The notes beneath the pieces are model-generated. The model had not been told where the DNA came from and searched no databases. It was given only the letters and a program-made list of their open reading frames with translations. 58,043 nt of DNA from Acholeplasma sp. (GTDB taxonomy: Bacteria; Bacillota_I; Bacilli_A; Acholeplasmatales; Acholeplasmataceae). Shown one piece after another: positions 44,516-53,261 of this stretch. The position numbers were made by a program, and so were the translations under genes. The first letter of the stretch is position 1; every line of letters starts with the position of its first letter. The stretch lies in the NCBI GenBank assembly GCA_003605085.1, contig QZKD01000045.1, positions 1 to 58,043 on the forward strand. The letters run 5' to 3'.

Positions 44516-46798
44516 ATGGAATTGACAAAAATACAAAAGGAAGCTGTTGAAAAAATTCTAGGTTATTACTCTCCTATAGAAAAAGTAAATGTAGATTTTA
44601 AAGCACCAACTGGTAGCGGAAAAACTTTGATGGCATCGTGGATAATCTCATTGATAATTGAAAGAAACATAAAAGAAAAATTTGTTTTTGTTATTGCGAC
44701 ACCATCTTCATCAAGTTTACCGTTTTTCTTTGAGCAAAAATTAAACGTATATAAAAAAGATTTACCATATTCAAAGTTTGAAGTTGAATATATTGAGTCA
44801 CCCTCATCATCTCAAGCAGACAAAACTGAAGCTAATGCCACGATAAAGGTAGAATCTAATAAAGTTTACATATTTGGTAAATCAACGTTTGGTAAAGGAA
44901 GAATTTTTACTGAAAGACATATCATTGATGATTTTGTTGACGAGGTCAAAAATACAGGACATAAACTTATATATATCCGTGATGAAGCTCATATTGGTGA
45001 TATAACAAGGACAGATAGCGAAACTAAGATGTTTGAAGAATTAATGCAAAACCACTCAGATTTCATTATAAAAATGACAGCAACACCAAACTTGAGTGAT
45101 TCAACAGTAAAATTCGTACAAATATTAGAATCAGACATAAATGATGGTTATAAAAATGAGAATAAATGGCTTTTAAAAACACAACCAACTTTGCTTTTAA
45201 ACGATAGTATGAATGAAGATGCTTTATTAGAAAATGCAATATTAGAGTTCAAAAAGCTAAAAGAATCATATAAAACACTTGAAAAGGATAATATTTTTAT
45301 TCATCCAGCATTATTAATACAAGTAAGTAATGAACCTTCGAACACAAATGATAAGAAGATTTTTTTTGATGCTTTAGATGATGTTAAAAAAAGATTAGAT
45401 TATCATGGCTTATCATGGGTAAAATATTTTGGTGATAGTGACAAAGAATCAAATTCTGTATTAAAAGATAAATTTACACTTGATGAAATAACCCAGATTG
45501 ATCATCCCACTGATGTAGTGCTTTTTAAAATTGGTCCATCGACAGGGTGGGATATACCAAGAGCTTGTATGCTTTTACAATTAAGAAAAGTATGCTCAGA
45601 CAAGTTAAATATTCAAACTATTGGTCGAATTAAAAGAAATCCTTATCCAAACTTAGCAAAAAACTCCGTTACTGACAAATATTATATATACTCGAATACT
45701 CCAAAAATTGATGAAGACTTTACTTATTATCAATACCAAGTAAAAGAAGCACTTATTGGTGAAGAGTTTCCAGTTATTGAGATTATGAACAAGAAAGATT
45801 TCAGGATTTCTGTTCAAAAACCATCCATAACAAAAGATTTACTGAAATTCATTGATGATAACAAATACATTCTTGTTCAAGAACTTCAGAAATACTTTGT
45901 TAAAGATAATGGAGTAGATATTTTTCGAAAAGAATTATATGAAGTCAATGGGGCAATGGTATACACATCTGTAAGCAATCCATTTATTTTTTTGAAAGAC
46001 CTTAAACGACTTATTGATTCACGAAGTAACATATATGAATATTGTAATGAAGCGATAGAAAAGTCGCTAAAGTCTGTATTTAAAGATGTTCTGTTGTATC
46101 AAAATGTGAAATTACAAATTGAACATATTCAGTACATACTATTTCACAATCATACGACAGAAATTATTGGAATTATTAAGAAAAATAGTCCGTTTATATC
46201 AAAATACAAAGTATCAATGGTTCCATATGAGCCAAAACAATATGTTGAAGTATATGATTCCGTTATGGGGGAAGGTATTATAGAGAATAGCGATAATACT
46301 TATTTATTTGATGTAGTAAAGAATAATTCCACAAGAAATCTCCAACCTTTAGATTCTACCAATTCGGAACCGGTAGTATTTAGATTCTTAAGTAGAGAAA
46401 TAAACGCAATAAATGAATATATTGGAGACAAGGTGAGAATATGGAGTAAAAACTTAAGAAACAGTTCTATAAGTGGTGATTATTTAGACAAAACCCATAC
46501 ATTCCATAAAAGTTTTTTTGATTTTATTATTAAGTTCACCAATGGAAATCATCTATATATTGAAGTAAAAGGAAAAAATGATATTAATCCACAAAAAACT
46601 GCATTATTAAAAGAGGCATATTCAGATTATTTTAAAAAAAGACAAATAAGTCTTTTTAGTCATCCTCTTGTTATTAGCATATGGATAGTTGATGGTCAAA
46701 ATATAACTCACGAATCTTATTATGATAAAAATTTAGTTAATGAAGAATTAAACAACTTATCAGTCAAAGATATGTTTAAAAAACTAGCATTAATGTAA
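44516..46798 (+). CDS. res: Type III restriction enzyme Res subunit
   Basis: ATP-dependent restriction subunit that works with Mod. The SF2 motor has Walker A APTGSGKT (about residue 31), the DEAH box RDEAH (about 156) and MTATPN. A motif near 340 (KIGPSTGWDIPRA) and the following QTIGRIKR are helicase motifs V and VI. The C-terminal nuclease is a PD-(D/E)XK fold: FDFIIKFTNGNHLYIEVKGK, about residues 670-690. The length of 760 residues is a little short for the family. AAGGTG precedes the ATG. It should cut unmethylated DNA after translocation. Confidence 0.93.
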   Translation: MELTKIQKEAVEKILGYYSPIEKVNVDFKAPTGSGKTLMASWIISLIIERNIKEKFVFVIATPSSSSLPFFFEQKLNVYKKDLPYSKFEVEYIESPSSSQADKTEANATIKVESNKVYIFGKSTFGKGRIFTERHIIDDFVDEVKNTGHKLIYIRDEAHIGDITRTDSETKMFEELMQNHSDFIIKMTATPNLSDSTVKFVQILESDINDGYKNENKWLLKTQPTLLLNDSMNEDALLENAILEFKKLKESYKTLEKDNIFIHPALLIQVSNEPSNTNDKKIFFDALDDVKKRLDYHGLSWVKYFGDSDKESNSVLKDKFTLDEITQIDHPTDVVLFKIGPSTGWDIPRACMLLQLRKVCSDKLNIQTIGRIKRNPYPNLAKNSVTDKYYIYSNTPKIDEDFTYYQYQVKEALIGEEFPVIEIMNKKDFRISVQKPSITKDLLKFIDDNKYILVQELQKYFVKDNGVDIFRKELYEVNGAMVYTSVSNPFIFLKDLKRLIDSRSNIYEYCNEAIEKSLKSVFKDVLLYQNVKLQIEHIQYILFHNHTTEIIGIIKKNSPFISKYKVSMVPYEPKQYVEVYDSVMGEGIIENSDNTYLFDVVKNNSTRNLQPLDSTNSEPVVFRFLSREINAINEYIGDKVRIWSKNLRNSSISGDYLDKTHTFHKSFFDFIIKFTNGNHLYIEVKGKNDINPQKTALLKEAYSDYFKKRQISLFSHPLVISIWIVDGQNITHESYYDKNLVNEELNNLSVKDMFKKLALM

Positions 46799-46849
46799 GC
46801 TAAATACTAAAGAATATTTATCCACTTTAGTGAGATACAGGAGGAAATT

Positions 46850-47443
46850 ATGGGAAGATGGAGTAATGATTTTTACATAATCAATTTGAGAGAATTACCG
46901 GAAAGCATCCTTTCTAAAATTCAAGAGTTTTCTGAAAAAGTTTGTATGGAAACATATGATCGTTTTTCATATGATTTTGAACGCAGAGTTGAGACTATCA
47001 AAATAGGAAAAATTGCTGAAGAGGTTTTCGCCAAATTTATGAAAGATGAATATGAGATGACACTTTCTATAAATTATGAAATATATGAAGGGACATCTAA
47101 TGTTGATGAAGATGATTTTGAGATTAATGGATATCAAATTGATATTAAATCATCAAAGGATACGTATGAAGAAGGGATAGAGAGTTGTTATAATAGATTC
47201 AATTTTCCTGTACCCTATGATCAAGGGATAAAAGACTTAACTATCTCAATTTTATACACGCATGATTTATCTAATTATGTTATTAGCAGTGCAATATTCA
47301 AAGAGGATTATTTACGAAAAAGTCGTATTGGGAGTCTACCTGTAGGAAATGGAGTATTTAAAAATTTTTATTTATGCAAACTAACTAATGGAATAAAAGT
47401 AAGAAATGCAATCGAGTACATTTTAAAGTTTCCAAAAAAATAA
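46850..47443 (+). CDS. Uncharacterised PD-(D/E)XK-like protein in the R-M cassette
   Basis: Protein of 197 residues that I do not recognise as a named family. A nuclease-like pattern is visible: E57 in a GKIAEEVF helix, D89, then D98-I-K100 in INGYQIDIKSSK, the order E...D...(D/E)XK seen in restriction-like nucleases. The rest is alpha/beta without signal peptide or membrane segment. It follows res by 51 bases with AGGAGG upstream and no terminator between, so it is probably in the same operon. It may be an accessory nuclease that adds a second cutting activity, or a DNA-binding relic of one. Function is inferred from motif and context. Confidence 0.6.
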   Translation: MGRWSNDFYIINLRELPESILSKIQEFSEKVCMETYDRFSYDFERRVETIKIGKIAEEVFAKFMKDEYEMTLSINYEIYEGTSNVDEDDFEINGYQIDIKSSKDTYEEGIESCYNRFNFPVPYDQGIKDLTISILYTHDLSNYVISSAIFKEDYLRKSRIGSLPVGNGVFKNFYLCKLTNGIKVRNAIEYILKFPKK

Positions 47444-47500
47444 TCTAAATTATTGAATTGATCAATCATCAGATTTTGCTTATTCAGTGGGGTGTATATA

Positions 47501-49423
47501 TTGGAAAAAGCAGCTAACTCTTTTCTAGAATATCTTGGAACTGATAGATTTTATGACAAAATTTACAAATCTATTTTTTCATGGTGCACCGGTAATAAGG
47601 ATTTATTGCTTGAGAAAATAACTAAATATAACATCAGTTACATAGGTCATATCGAAGAGGACATCGAACTTGATTACATTAACGTGTGGATTGACAGCAA
47701 GGAAAATACTAAAATCGAGTTTGATCTAGCTGTTGAAGTATCTGTTGATGTCGAAGGGGTATCTGGCAAACATCATGATAGAGACTTATATAATACTAAT
47801 ATTTGGGTTATGGTCTACTGTTCAGGCTCATTGATAAATAGACTAAATGATTTCAGAATTTTAGGAATCGAAGAATTCAATAAGTCAAAGCCTAAAAAAC
47901 CACTATCAGGGGATTTTGTGCCATATATTAAGAAGAGTGAATATGATCAATATGCTAATGAAATACTAGAAAAATACTACTTCAACCACCATCCAGAAGC
48001 AAGAGTTAAACCTATACCAGTCAATGTTGATGAGCTGGCGATAAATATGGGATTAAGTGTTTGTGATACATCCATATCGAAAAATAGAAGTATATTTGGA
48101 CAAGTTTATTTTGCTGATGCAGAGGCTAAGATATATAATACTGATACATTGGCTTATGAAAAAAGACAGATTAAGAAAGATACAATACTAGTTGATAGTG
48201 AGGCTGCATATCTAAGGTCTTATGGGTCTAGAAATATGACGATTGCTCATGAATGTGTACATTCTTATTACCATAGACACGCTTTTTTATTTGCACAAAT
48301 GTTTAATGAGAATCTTCATTTTATTCAATGTCAAGTTAATGGTGTAATGAAAAATGGTGAATCAAATACAACAGCTGATTGGATGGAAATTCAAGCAAAT
48401 GGACTTGCACCTTATATACTTATGCCAAAAGAATCTTTTGAAGCTTATGCAAATAGTTTATTTGAACACTATAATCAATTCAGTCGAATAGGATCAAATA
48501 GTATTAATCGGATTATTGATGAACTTGCTAAAACCTATGAGGTTACTATTTATGCAGCTAGAAAAAGATTGATTGATTTAGGTTATGAACAAGCAATTGG
48601 TGCTTATAATTGGGTAGATGGTCATTACGTAAGACCTTACTCCTTTAAAAAAGGATCTCTTGCTAACGATGAAACTTATACTGTTAGCTATAAAGATGTT
48701 TATAATAAAGTTGTTACTAATCCTATTATAGCTATGTCTGTTCTAATGAACGATTATGTTTTTGTAGAAAACCATTTGTGTATCAATCATCCAAACTATA
48801 TTGAAAAAGATCAGAATGGAGATCTTATATTATCAGATTATGCATTGGTTCATATGGATGAGTGCTGTGTTAAATTCAAATATCAAACGATACGAGGATT
48901 TAATGAAGGTTCTGAATTAGGTTTGATTTGTTATCTCAGTAGAGATACAAGTAAAGAGATTGAATTTGATTTGGAACTATCAAAATTACCTGAGAAGAAG
49001 ATAGATGAATCTCTTTTTAAGGAAAGATACAGAATTCACACAGAGAATGTTGCAGAGGTTGCTAAAGCAATAAATGACATGACATTCGGTGAAATAATCA
49101 CTTATTTAATGAAATATCTTGATATAAAACTTTATGAACTTGAAATCGACTCAGGAGTTAATGAAAGAACAATAAGGCGATATACAAGTGGTGAAAACAA
49201 AAAACCAGATAAAAGAACAGTCGTGGCTCTTTTAAGAGCACTAAATCTTCCTCCAAGAATATGCGATATTGCAGTTAGACAAGCAGGTATATCATTTAGA
49301 AATGGAGATAAAGAAGATAATGCTCTGCTTAATGCAATGATGACTCTAAGAAATGGAAGTGCAAATGATGCCAATAGATTTATGAAATTGGCTGGGTTTG
49401 AACCGTTAAATAAAGAAGAATAA
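47501..49423 (+). CDS. ImmA/IrrE-type metallopeptidase with C-terminal HTH
   Basis: Large protein of about 640 residues. The zinc peptidase site is H250-E-C-V-H254 in TIAHECVHSYYH, with E296 (DWMEIQANGLAPYILMP) as third ligand, the ImmA/IrrE pattern. The N-terminal 150 residues are unknown. A middle region (about 380-500) carries two cysteine-containing stretches (NHLCINHP and DECCVKF). Residues about 540-575 form an HTH (LYELEIDSGVNERTIRRYTSG) near the C terminus. The start is probably TTG 47501 with GGGGTG 6 bases upstream; GTG 47492 is an alternative. ImmA-type peptidases cleave repressors in phages and conjugative elements. Here it ends the R-M operon, so it may control or trigger the system. 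Confidence 0.75.
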   Translation: MEKAANSFLEYLGTDRFYDKIYKSIFSWCTGNKDLLLEKITKYNISYIGHIEEDIELDYINVWIDSKENTKIEFDLAVEVSVDVEGVSGKHHDRDLYNTNIWVMVYCSGSLINRLNDFRILGIEEFNKSKPKKPLSGDFVPYIKKSEYDQYANEILEKYYFNHHPEARVKPIPVNVDELAINMGLSVCDTSISKNRSIFGQVYFADAEAKIYNTDTLAYEKRQIKKDTILVDSEAAYLRSYGSRNMTIAHECVHSYYHRHAFLFAQMFNENLHFIQCQVNGVMKNGESNTTADWMEIQANGLAPYILMPKESFEAYANSLFEHYNQFSRIGSNSINRIIDELAKTYEVTIYAARKRLIDLGYEQAIGAYNWVDGHYVRPYSFKKGSLANDETYTVSYKDVYNKVVTNPIIAMSVLMNDYVFVENHLCINHPNYIEKDQNGDLILSDYALVHMDECCVKFKYQTIRGFNEGSELGLICYLSRDTSKEIEFDLELSKLPEKKIDESLFKERYRIHTENVAEVAKAINDMTFGEIITYLMKYLDIKLYELEIDSGVNERTIRRYTSGENKKPDKRTVVALLRALNLPPRICDIAVRQAGISFRNGDKEDNALLNAMMTLRNGSANDANRFMKLAGFEPLNKEE

Positions 49424-49476
49424 CAAGTGGACAATACCTGTCCGAATATTTTTTAGAAAATTTATATTAGTTATAT

Positions 49477-49501
49477 AGAGGACTTTTTGTCCTCTTTTTT
49501 T
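49477..49501 (+). terminator. Terminator of the R-M/ImmA cassette
   Basis: AGAGGAC (49477-49483) pairs with GTCCTCT (49489-49495) around TTTTT and is followed by T residues. It lies just after the ImmA-type gene and sets the end of the cassette transcript. Confidence 0.9.
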
Positions 49502-49552
49502 ACGCATTTTTATCGATATTAGCTTTATTGAATCTTACTGGACAACTGCTGC

Positions 49553-49582
49553 CTACACGATTTGAAACTCATTTGATATACT
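49553..49582 (+). promoter_or_regulatory. Fifth iteron copy beside an extended -10 element
   Basis: CTACACGATTTG (49553-49564) matches the 42450 iterons over 11 contiguous bases. About 10 bases later TGATATACT (49574-49582) is an extended -10, so the iteron would occupy the -35 position. If a promoter, it would drive the phage-type operon that begins at 49823. The gap 49424-49822 holds no convincing gene. Confidence 0.45.
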
Positions 49583-49614
49583 TACGATGAATTAAGAAAA
49601 AGCTATCTTGATTC

Positions 49615-49654
49615 GTACTTCACAACCTTAGCTAAGTTGGTCACAATGAAGTAC
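49615..49654. repeat. Interrupted 40-bp inverted repeat
   Basis: GTACTTCA (49615-49622) pairs with TGAAGTAC (49647-49654). Inside, CAAC (49623-49626) and GTTG (49636-49639) pair, and TTAG can pair with CTAA at the centre. It could be an operator, a cruciform recombination site, or a leader hairpin of the following operon. Confidence 0.55.
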
Positions 49655-49781
49655 AGCAAACAATTAAATCATGCAGTTCGATCTTTTGTGAGGAGAGGTC
49701 TGCAAATTGAAATGGAGTTATTCATCTAACCCTTCTTTTTGCGACCCCTTTGAACTGCCTACATGACTGAGAGAAGAATAT

Positions 49782-49822
49782 CTCCATTTTTAGAAAACAA
49801 ATCTAAATGGAGGTATTTTTTT
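49782..49822 (+). promoter_or_regulatory. Hairpin that hides the ribosome site and ends in a T run
   Basis: CTCCATTTTTAGA (49782-49794) pairs with TCTAAATGGAG (49802-49812), with two bulged T residues. The right arm contains most of the GGAGG ribosome site (49809-49813), and a run of T (49816-49822) follows up to the ATG. The same structure could stop transcription and block translation of the first gene of the phage-type operon. Confidence 0.7.
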
Positions 49823-50407
49823 ATGAAGCTAACAAAAGCAGAAAAGAATCAAAACCCTAAGTTTTATGGTTATGGAAGTTTAGAGCAACTTCAAAGCGAT
49901 TCAGATAATACATTGACACACTGGATTCCTTATAAGGATGCAGATGGAGATTTAAGGTTCATTCCTTGTGATGAGGAGTATTTTCACTTTCACAGAAATG
50001 ATGTTCGAAATGAAAGACGTAGAAGAGATATCGAATCACGATGTTTGATTCCATCAGAAAAGTTTGGATTGGTGAAATGTCGTGCTGATTGTAGCTTGTG
50101 TCCAAAGGTAAGAGACGGCCTTCCTATCTCTATTGATTACATGCGCGAGAATTACGATTTCGATTTCAAGGACGATTCCTATGAAGAACATCAAGAACAA
50201 TTCAAGGAACAAGAACAAAGTGACTTCATTTGGAATCTCGTCAGTGAGCTTAATGAAACAGATCAACTGATTTTGAAATATTTCAACGAAGGAAAAACTG
50301 ATGCTGAAATAGCTACAGAACTTAATAAGGCAAGAAGCACCATACAAGAACGCAAAACCAAATTAATCATGATGCTTAGAGAAAAATATGAGAAAAATAA
50401 AAAATAA
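49823..50407 (+). CDS. Sigma-region-4-like HTH protein of the mobile element
   Basis: Protein of 194 residues. The C-terminal quarter (about 140-190) is a sigma-70 region 4-type HTH: NETDQLILKYFNEGKTDAEIA, then NKARSTIQERKTKL. The N-terminal part holds CRADCSLC, a possible zinc knuckle, and a charged linker. The start at 49823 has GGAGG upstream, hidden in the hairpin described above; a longer frame would need an unsupported start. It heads the replication module, so it may be an early transcription regulator. Similar proteins occur in phages and conjugative elements of Bacillota. Confidence 0.75.
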   Translation: MKLTKAEKNQNPKFYGYGSLEQLQSDSDNTLTHWIPYKDADGDLRFIPCDEEYFHFHRNDVRNERRRRDIESRCLIPSEKFGLVKCRADCSLCPKVRDGLPISIDYMRENYDFDFKDDSYEEHQEQFKEQEQSDFIWNLVSELNETDQLILKYFNEGKTDAEIATELNKARSTIQERKTKLIMMLREKYEKNKK

Positions 50408-50486
50408 CCGGCAAAGCAGAACAAACCTCGCCATTAATCCTTTGAAAGGGAAGAACGACCTTTTCAAAACCAAAGGAGGTTTAGCA

Positions 50487-50666
50487 ATGAAGAAAGAACC
50501 AAAAGCCGATAAGCCTTATCTGACGGATAAGGATTTAGTCGAAACATTACTGCTTATTAGCGAGACGACTAAAACATTGGCACTGGAAGTGATGTTGCTT
50601 CCAGAAGAAACGGATAGTAAAGAAGGAGGGATTACAGATGTCAAGAAGTCCAACGATCCACAGTAG
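50487..50666 (+). CDS. Small acidic phage-type protein
   Basis: A 59-residue protein with no family that I recognise. It starts at ATG 50487 after AAAGGAGG at 7 bases. It is charged, with a central helix (LVETLLLISETTKTLALEVMLL written here only in part) and no membrane or signal segment. It overlaps the DUF2800 gene by 29 bases, so it is translated in the same operon. Small proteins at this place often precede the nuclease gene in related modules. Confidence 0.6.
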   Translation: MKKEPKADKPYLTDKDLVETLLLISETTKTLALEVMLLPEETDSKEGGITDVKKSNDPQ

Positions 50667-51819
50667 AAAGTATAGCCCGAGCAAGAGTAGTACATGGTTA
50701 AACTGTCCACTTAGTACGCTCTTAAATGATGGATCAAGCCAGGAAACCAATCCACAAGCTGAGTTTGGAACACAGTGCCATGAATTAGGTGCAGCACTCA
50801 TTGGTCAGTCACTCAATTTAATCGACTATGACAGTGAATTAAAACCGATTGAAGAAGTCATCAAAGATTTGGATATGTACTCAGAAGAGATGCAAGAAAT
50901 TGCTGATGGGTACGCAGATTTCGTTATTCAGACCATTGAGTTTGATAAGAAGAGAACAGATACAGAACCACTCATCGTTATCGAGCAGCATCTTGATATG
51001 GATTTTGATGATGATGCAGGAGGAACCTTAGATTGTGGAATCATATCATCTCTGGGTGGTGGAACGCTCACAGTGATTGACTTGAAAACAGGTCGCACAC
51101 CAGTTTATGCATTTGATAGTGAATCAGGACTGTTTAACTCTCAACTAGGTATCTATGCACTCTACTTTTACAAATCCTACAAGGATTTATATCCAATCAA
51201 AAAAATCAGACTTGTCATTTATCAACCAGTTATTAACAACACAAACGACTATGAGATGCCGATTGAAGAGTTACTTCAGTTTGAATCAAATGTACTCGTA
51301 CCAGCAGTGAAAAGAACAAAAGTAGAAAACCCTGAAGCGCATCCAGGTAAGTACTGTAGATACTGCGCAGGAAAGGCGATATGTGCGAAGCGAGCTGAAG
51401 CTAACAAATTAGTCATGCAAGCGTTAAAAAAACCTGTTTCAACTATGATAGACGCTGATATCGAAGCATTACTACCACACTTGGATGAAGTTATTCAATA
51501 TGCAAAAGATGTGATGGAGTTTGCTATCAAGAAAGCACTCAATGGTCACAAGTGGTCTAAGTACAAACTCGTTCATACCAAAGGATCGAGAAAGATTACT
51601 GATGAAGAAGGTGTCATCAAAGCATGTGAACAAGTAGGCATCGATCCTTATGCAACAAAGAAGGTAGCTGGAATTACAGAGTTAACCAAAAGAATAGGTA
51701 AGAGTAAAGTTGATGCCCTTATCGGAGCTTACATCAATATGCAACTTGGCTCATTAGTTTTAGTACCAAAATCAGATCCTCGTGAAGAGGCAAATATTAT
51801 CGAAGAAGGAGATAAATAA
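50638..51819 (+). CDS. DUF2800 RecB/Cas4-like phage nuclease
   Basis: Predicted PD-(D/E)XK exonuclease of 393 residues, used in phage recombination. The N-terminal part has SSTWLNCPLS and GTQCHELGAALIG; the active site is GTLDCGII and IDLKTGR. A cysteine cluster, KYCRYCAGKAICAKR, resembles the iron-sulphur cluster end of Cas4/AddB nucleases. AAGGAGGG precedes the ATG. It is followed within 4 bases by the Sak4-like ATPase, so the pair may work as an end-resection and annealing system. Confidence 0.85.
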   Translation: MSRSPTIHSRKYSPSKSSTWLNCPLSTLLNDGSSQETNPQAEFGTQCHELGAALIGQSLNLIDYDSELKPIEEVIKDLDMYSEEMQEIADGYADFVIQTIEFDKKRTDTEPLIVIEQHLDMDFDDDAGGTLDCGIISSLGGGTLTVIDLKTGRTPVYAFDSESGLFNSQLGIYALYFYKSYKDLYPIKKIRLVIYQPVINNTNDYEMPIEELLQFESNVLVPAVKRTKVENPEAHPGKYCRYCAGKAICAKRAEANKLVMQALKKPVSTMIDADIEALLPHLDEVIQYAKDVMEFAIKKALNGHKWSKYKLVHTKGSRKITDEEGVIKACEQVGIDPYATKKVAGITELTKRIGKSKVDALIGAYINMQLGSLVLVPKSDPREEANIIEEGDK

Positions 51820-51822
51820 AAC

Positions 51823-52791
51823 ATGTTAAAAATTATTGAAGGTAAAGAAAAACGTCCACTAAAGATTGTCATTTATGGTCCAGAAGGAATTGGTAAATCA
51901 ACCTTTGCTAGCCAGTTTCCAGATCCGTTATTTATTGACACCGAAGGTGGTACAAGCAACTTAGATATTAGAAGAATCAAGTGCAATAAATCGTGGGATG
52001 AATTGATCACAGTTGTAAAAGAGATTATTACTAATCCAACGATATGTAAAACGGTTGTTTTAGATACCGCAGACTGGGCTGAATCATTATGCACAAATGC
52101 AGTATGTGAGAAGTATCGGAAGAACAACATAGAAGATTTTGGCTATGGGAAAGGTTATGTCTACTTAGTTGATGAGTTTTCAAAACTACTCACTCTGATG
52201 GATCAACTGATCGAAGTCGGTATCAATGTGGTTATTACAGCACATGCAAAACCTAGAAAGTTTGAACTCCCAGAAGAACAAGGCGCATTTGATCGCTATG
52301 AAATGAAACTATCTAAACAAGTCGCACCACTTATCAAAGAATGGTCTGATGCACTTTTCTTTGTGAACTACAAAATCTATGTCATTACAACAGAAAACAA
52401 CTCCAAGAAAGCTCAAGGCGGAAAGCGTGTTTTATACACAACACATAATCCAACCTATGATGCCAAGAACAGATATGACTTGCCAGAAGAACTCGAACTC
52501 AGTTTTTCATCCATCGCACACCTATTTGAAGATCAAGAATTTACAAAGCCTGAAGTACCCTTTCCTGATCCCAAAGATATTACTAGTATTTCAATTGTAA
52601 CAAAACTAGAAAAAATGATTGAAGATTCGGATATATCAGCGATTGAATTACAACAGGTGGTTGCAGCTAAAGGTCATTATCAAGAAACAGAACCGATTAC
52701 CAATTATTCAGACGATTTTATAACCAGATGGATCATCCCTAATTGGAAGAAGATCGTAGAAACTATTAAAAAAAATAAAGGAGAACAATAA
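51823..52791 (+). CDS. Sak4-like RecA-fold ATPase (phage nucleotide-binding protein)
   Basis: Single-strand annealing or strand-exchange ATPase of 322 residues. Walker A is GPEGIGKST (19-27); a Walker B-like segment is KTVVLDTADW; the C-terminal third is helical and variable. No membrane segments. AAGGAGAT is upstream at 10 bases. The gene lies between DUF2800 and DUF669, the common order of phage recombination modules. Family assignment is by motif and neighbourhood. Confidence 0.82.
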   Translation: MLKIIEGKEKRPLKIVIYGPEGIGKSTFASQFPDPLFIDTEGGTSNLDIRRIKCNKSWDELITVVKEIITNPTICKTVVLDTADWAESLCTNAVCEKYRKNNIEDFGYGKGYVYLVDEFSKLLTLMDQLIEVGINVVITAHAKPRKFELPEEQGAFDRYEMKLSKQVAPLIKEWSDALFFVNYKIYVITTENNSKKAQGGKRVLYTTHNPTYDAKNRYDLPEELELSFSSIAHLFEDQEFTKPEVPFPDPKDITSISIVTKLEKMIEDSDISAIELQQVVAAKGHYQETEPITNYSDDFITRWIIPNWKKIVETIKKNKGEQ

Positions 52792-52793
52792 CC

Positions 52794-53249
52794 ATGATAG
52801 ATAACAAAGATATGTTGATGGATTGGAACGATGCCATCGAAGAAGACGGTCAGGAGTATGTTTTACTACCTGAAGGTGATTACAATTTTACAGTTACAAA
52901 TTTTGAACGCGGAAGATTTCCTGGTGGACCAAAAGTACCCGCTTGTAATAAAGCTACAATTACAGTTCAAGTGGATACCAAAGAAGGTATTGCAACCGTT
53001 AAGTTTGATTTGCTTTTATATCGTTCTTTAGAATGGCGTATTTCATCATTTTTTAGATGTATTGGTCAGAAGAAACATGGTGAAAAGTTAACGATGGACT
53101 GGAATAAAGTGATTGGCTCTAAAGGTCGCGCTCATTTTAAACAAAGATCATACACTAACAATCAAGGTGAAGAGAAGTTTACAAATGATATTGATCGTTT
53201 CATCGATTACAACGAAGAGTTCTTTTTTCCAGACGATCTTCCATTTTAG
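52794..53249 (+). CDS. DUF669 probable single-stranded DNA-binding protein
   Basis: Protein of 151 residues of the DUF669 type. The N-terminal half is beta-rich (EYVLLPEGDYNFTVTNFE), and the C terminus is acidic and ends in FFPDDLPF, like the tail of bacterial SSB that recruits partners. It starts 2 bases after the Sak4-like gene. It probably coats single strands for the annealing ATPase; this is inferred from neighbours and the SSB-like tail. Confidence 0.82.
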   Translation: MIDNKDMLMDWNDAIEEDGQEYVLLPEGDYNFTVTNFERGRFPGGPKVPACNKATITVQVDTKEGIATVKFDLLLYRSLEWRISSFFRCIGQKKHGEKLTMDWNKVIGSKGRAHFKQRSYTNNQGEEKFTNDIDRFIDYNEEFFFPDDLPF

Positions 53250-53261
53250 GAGGGATCAGTC

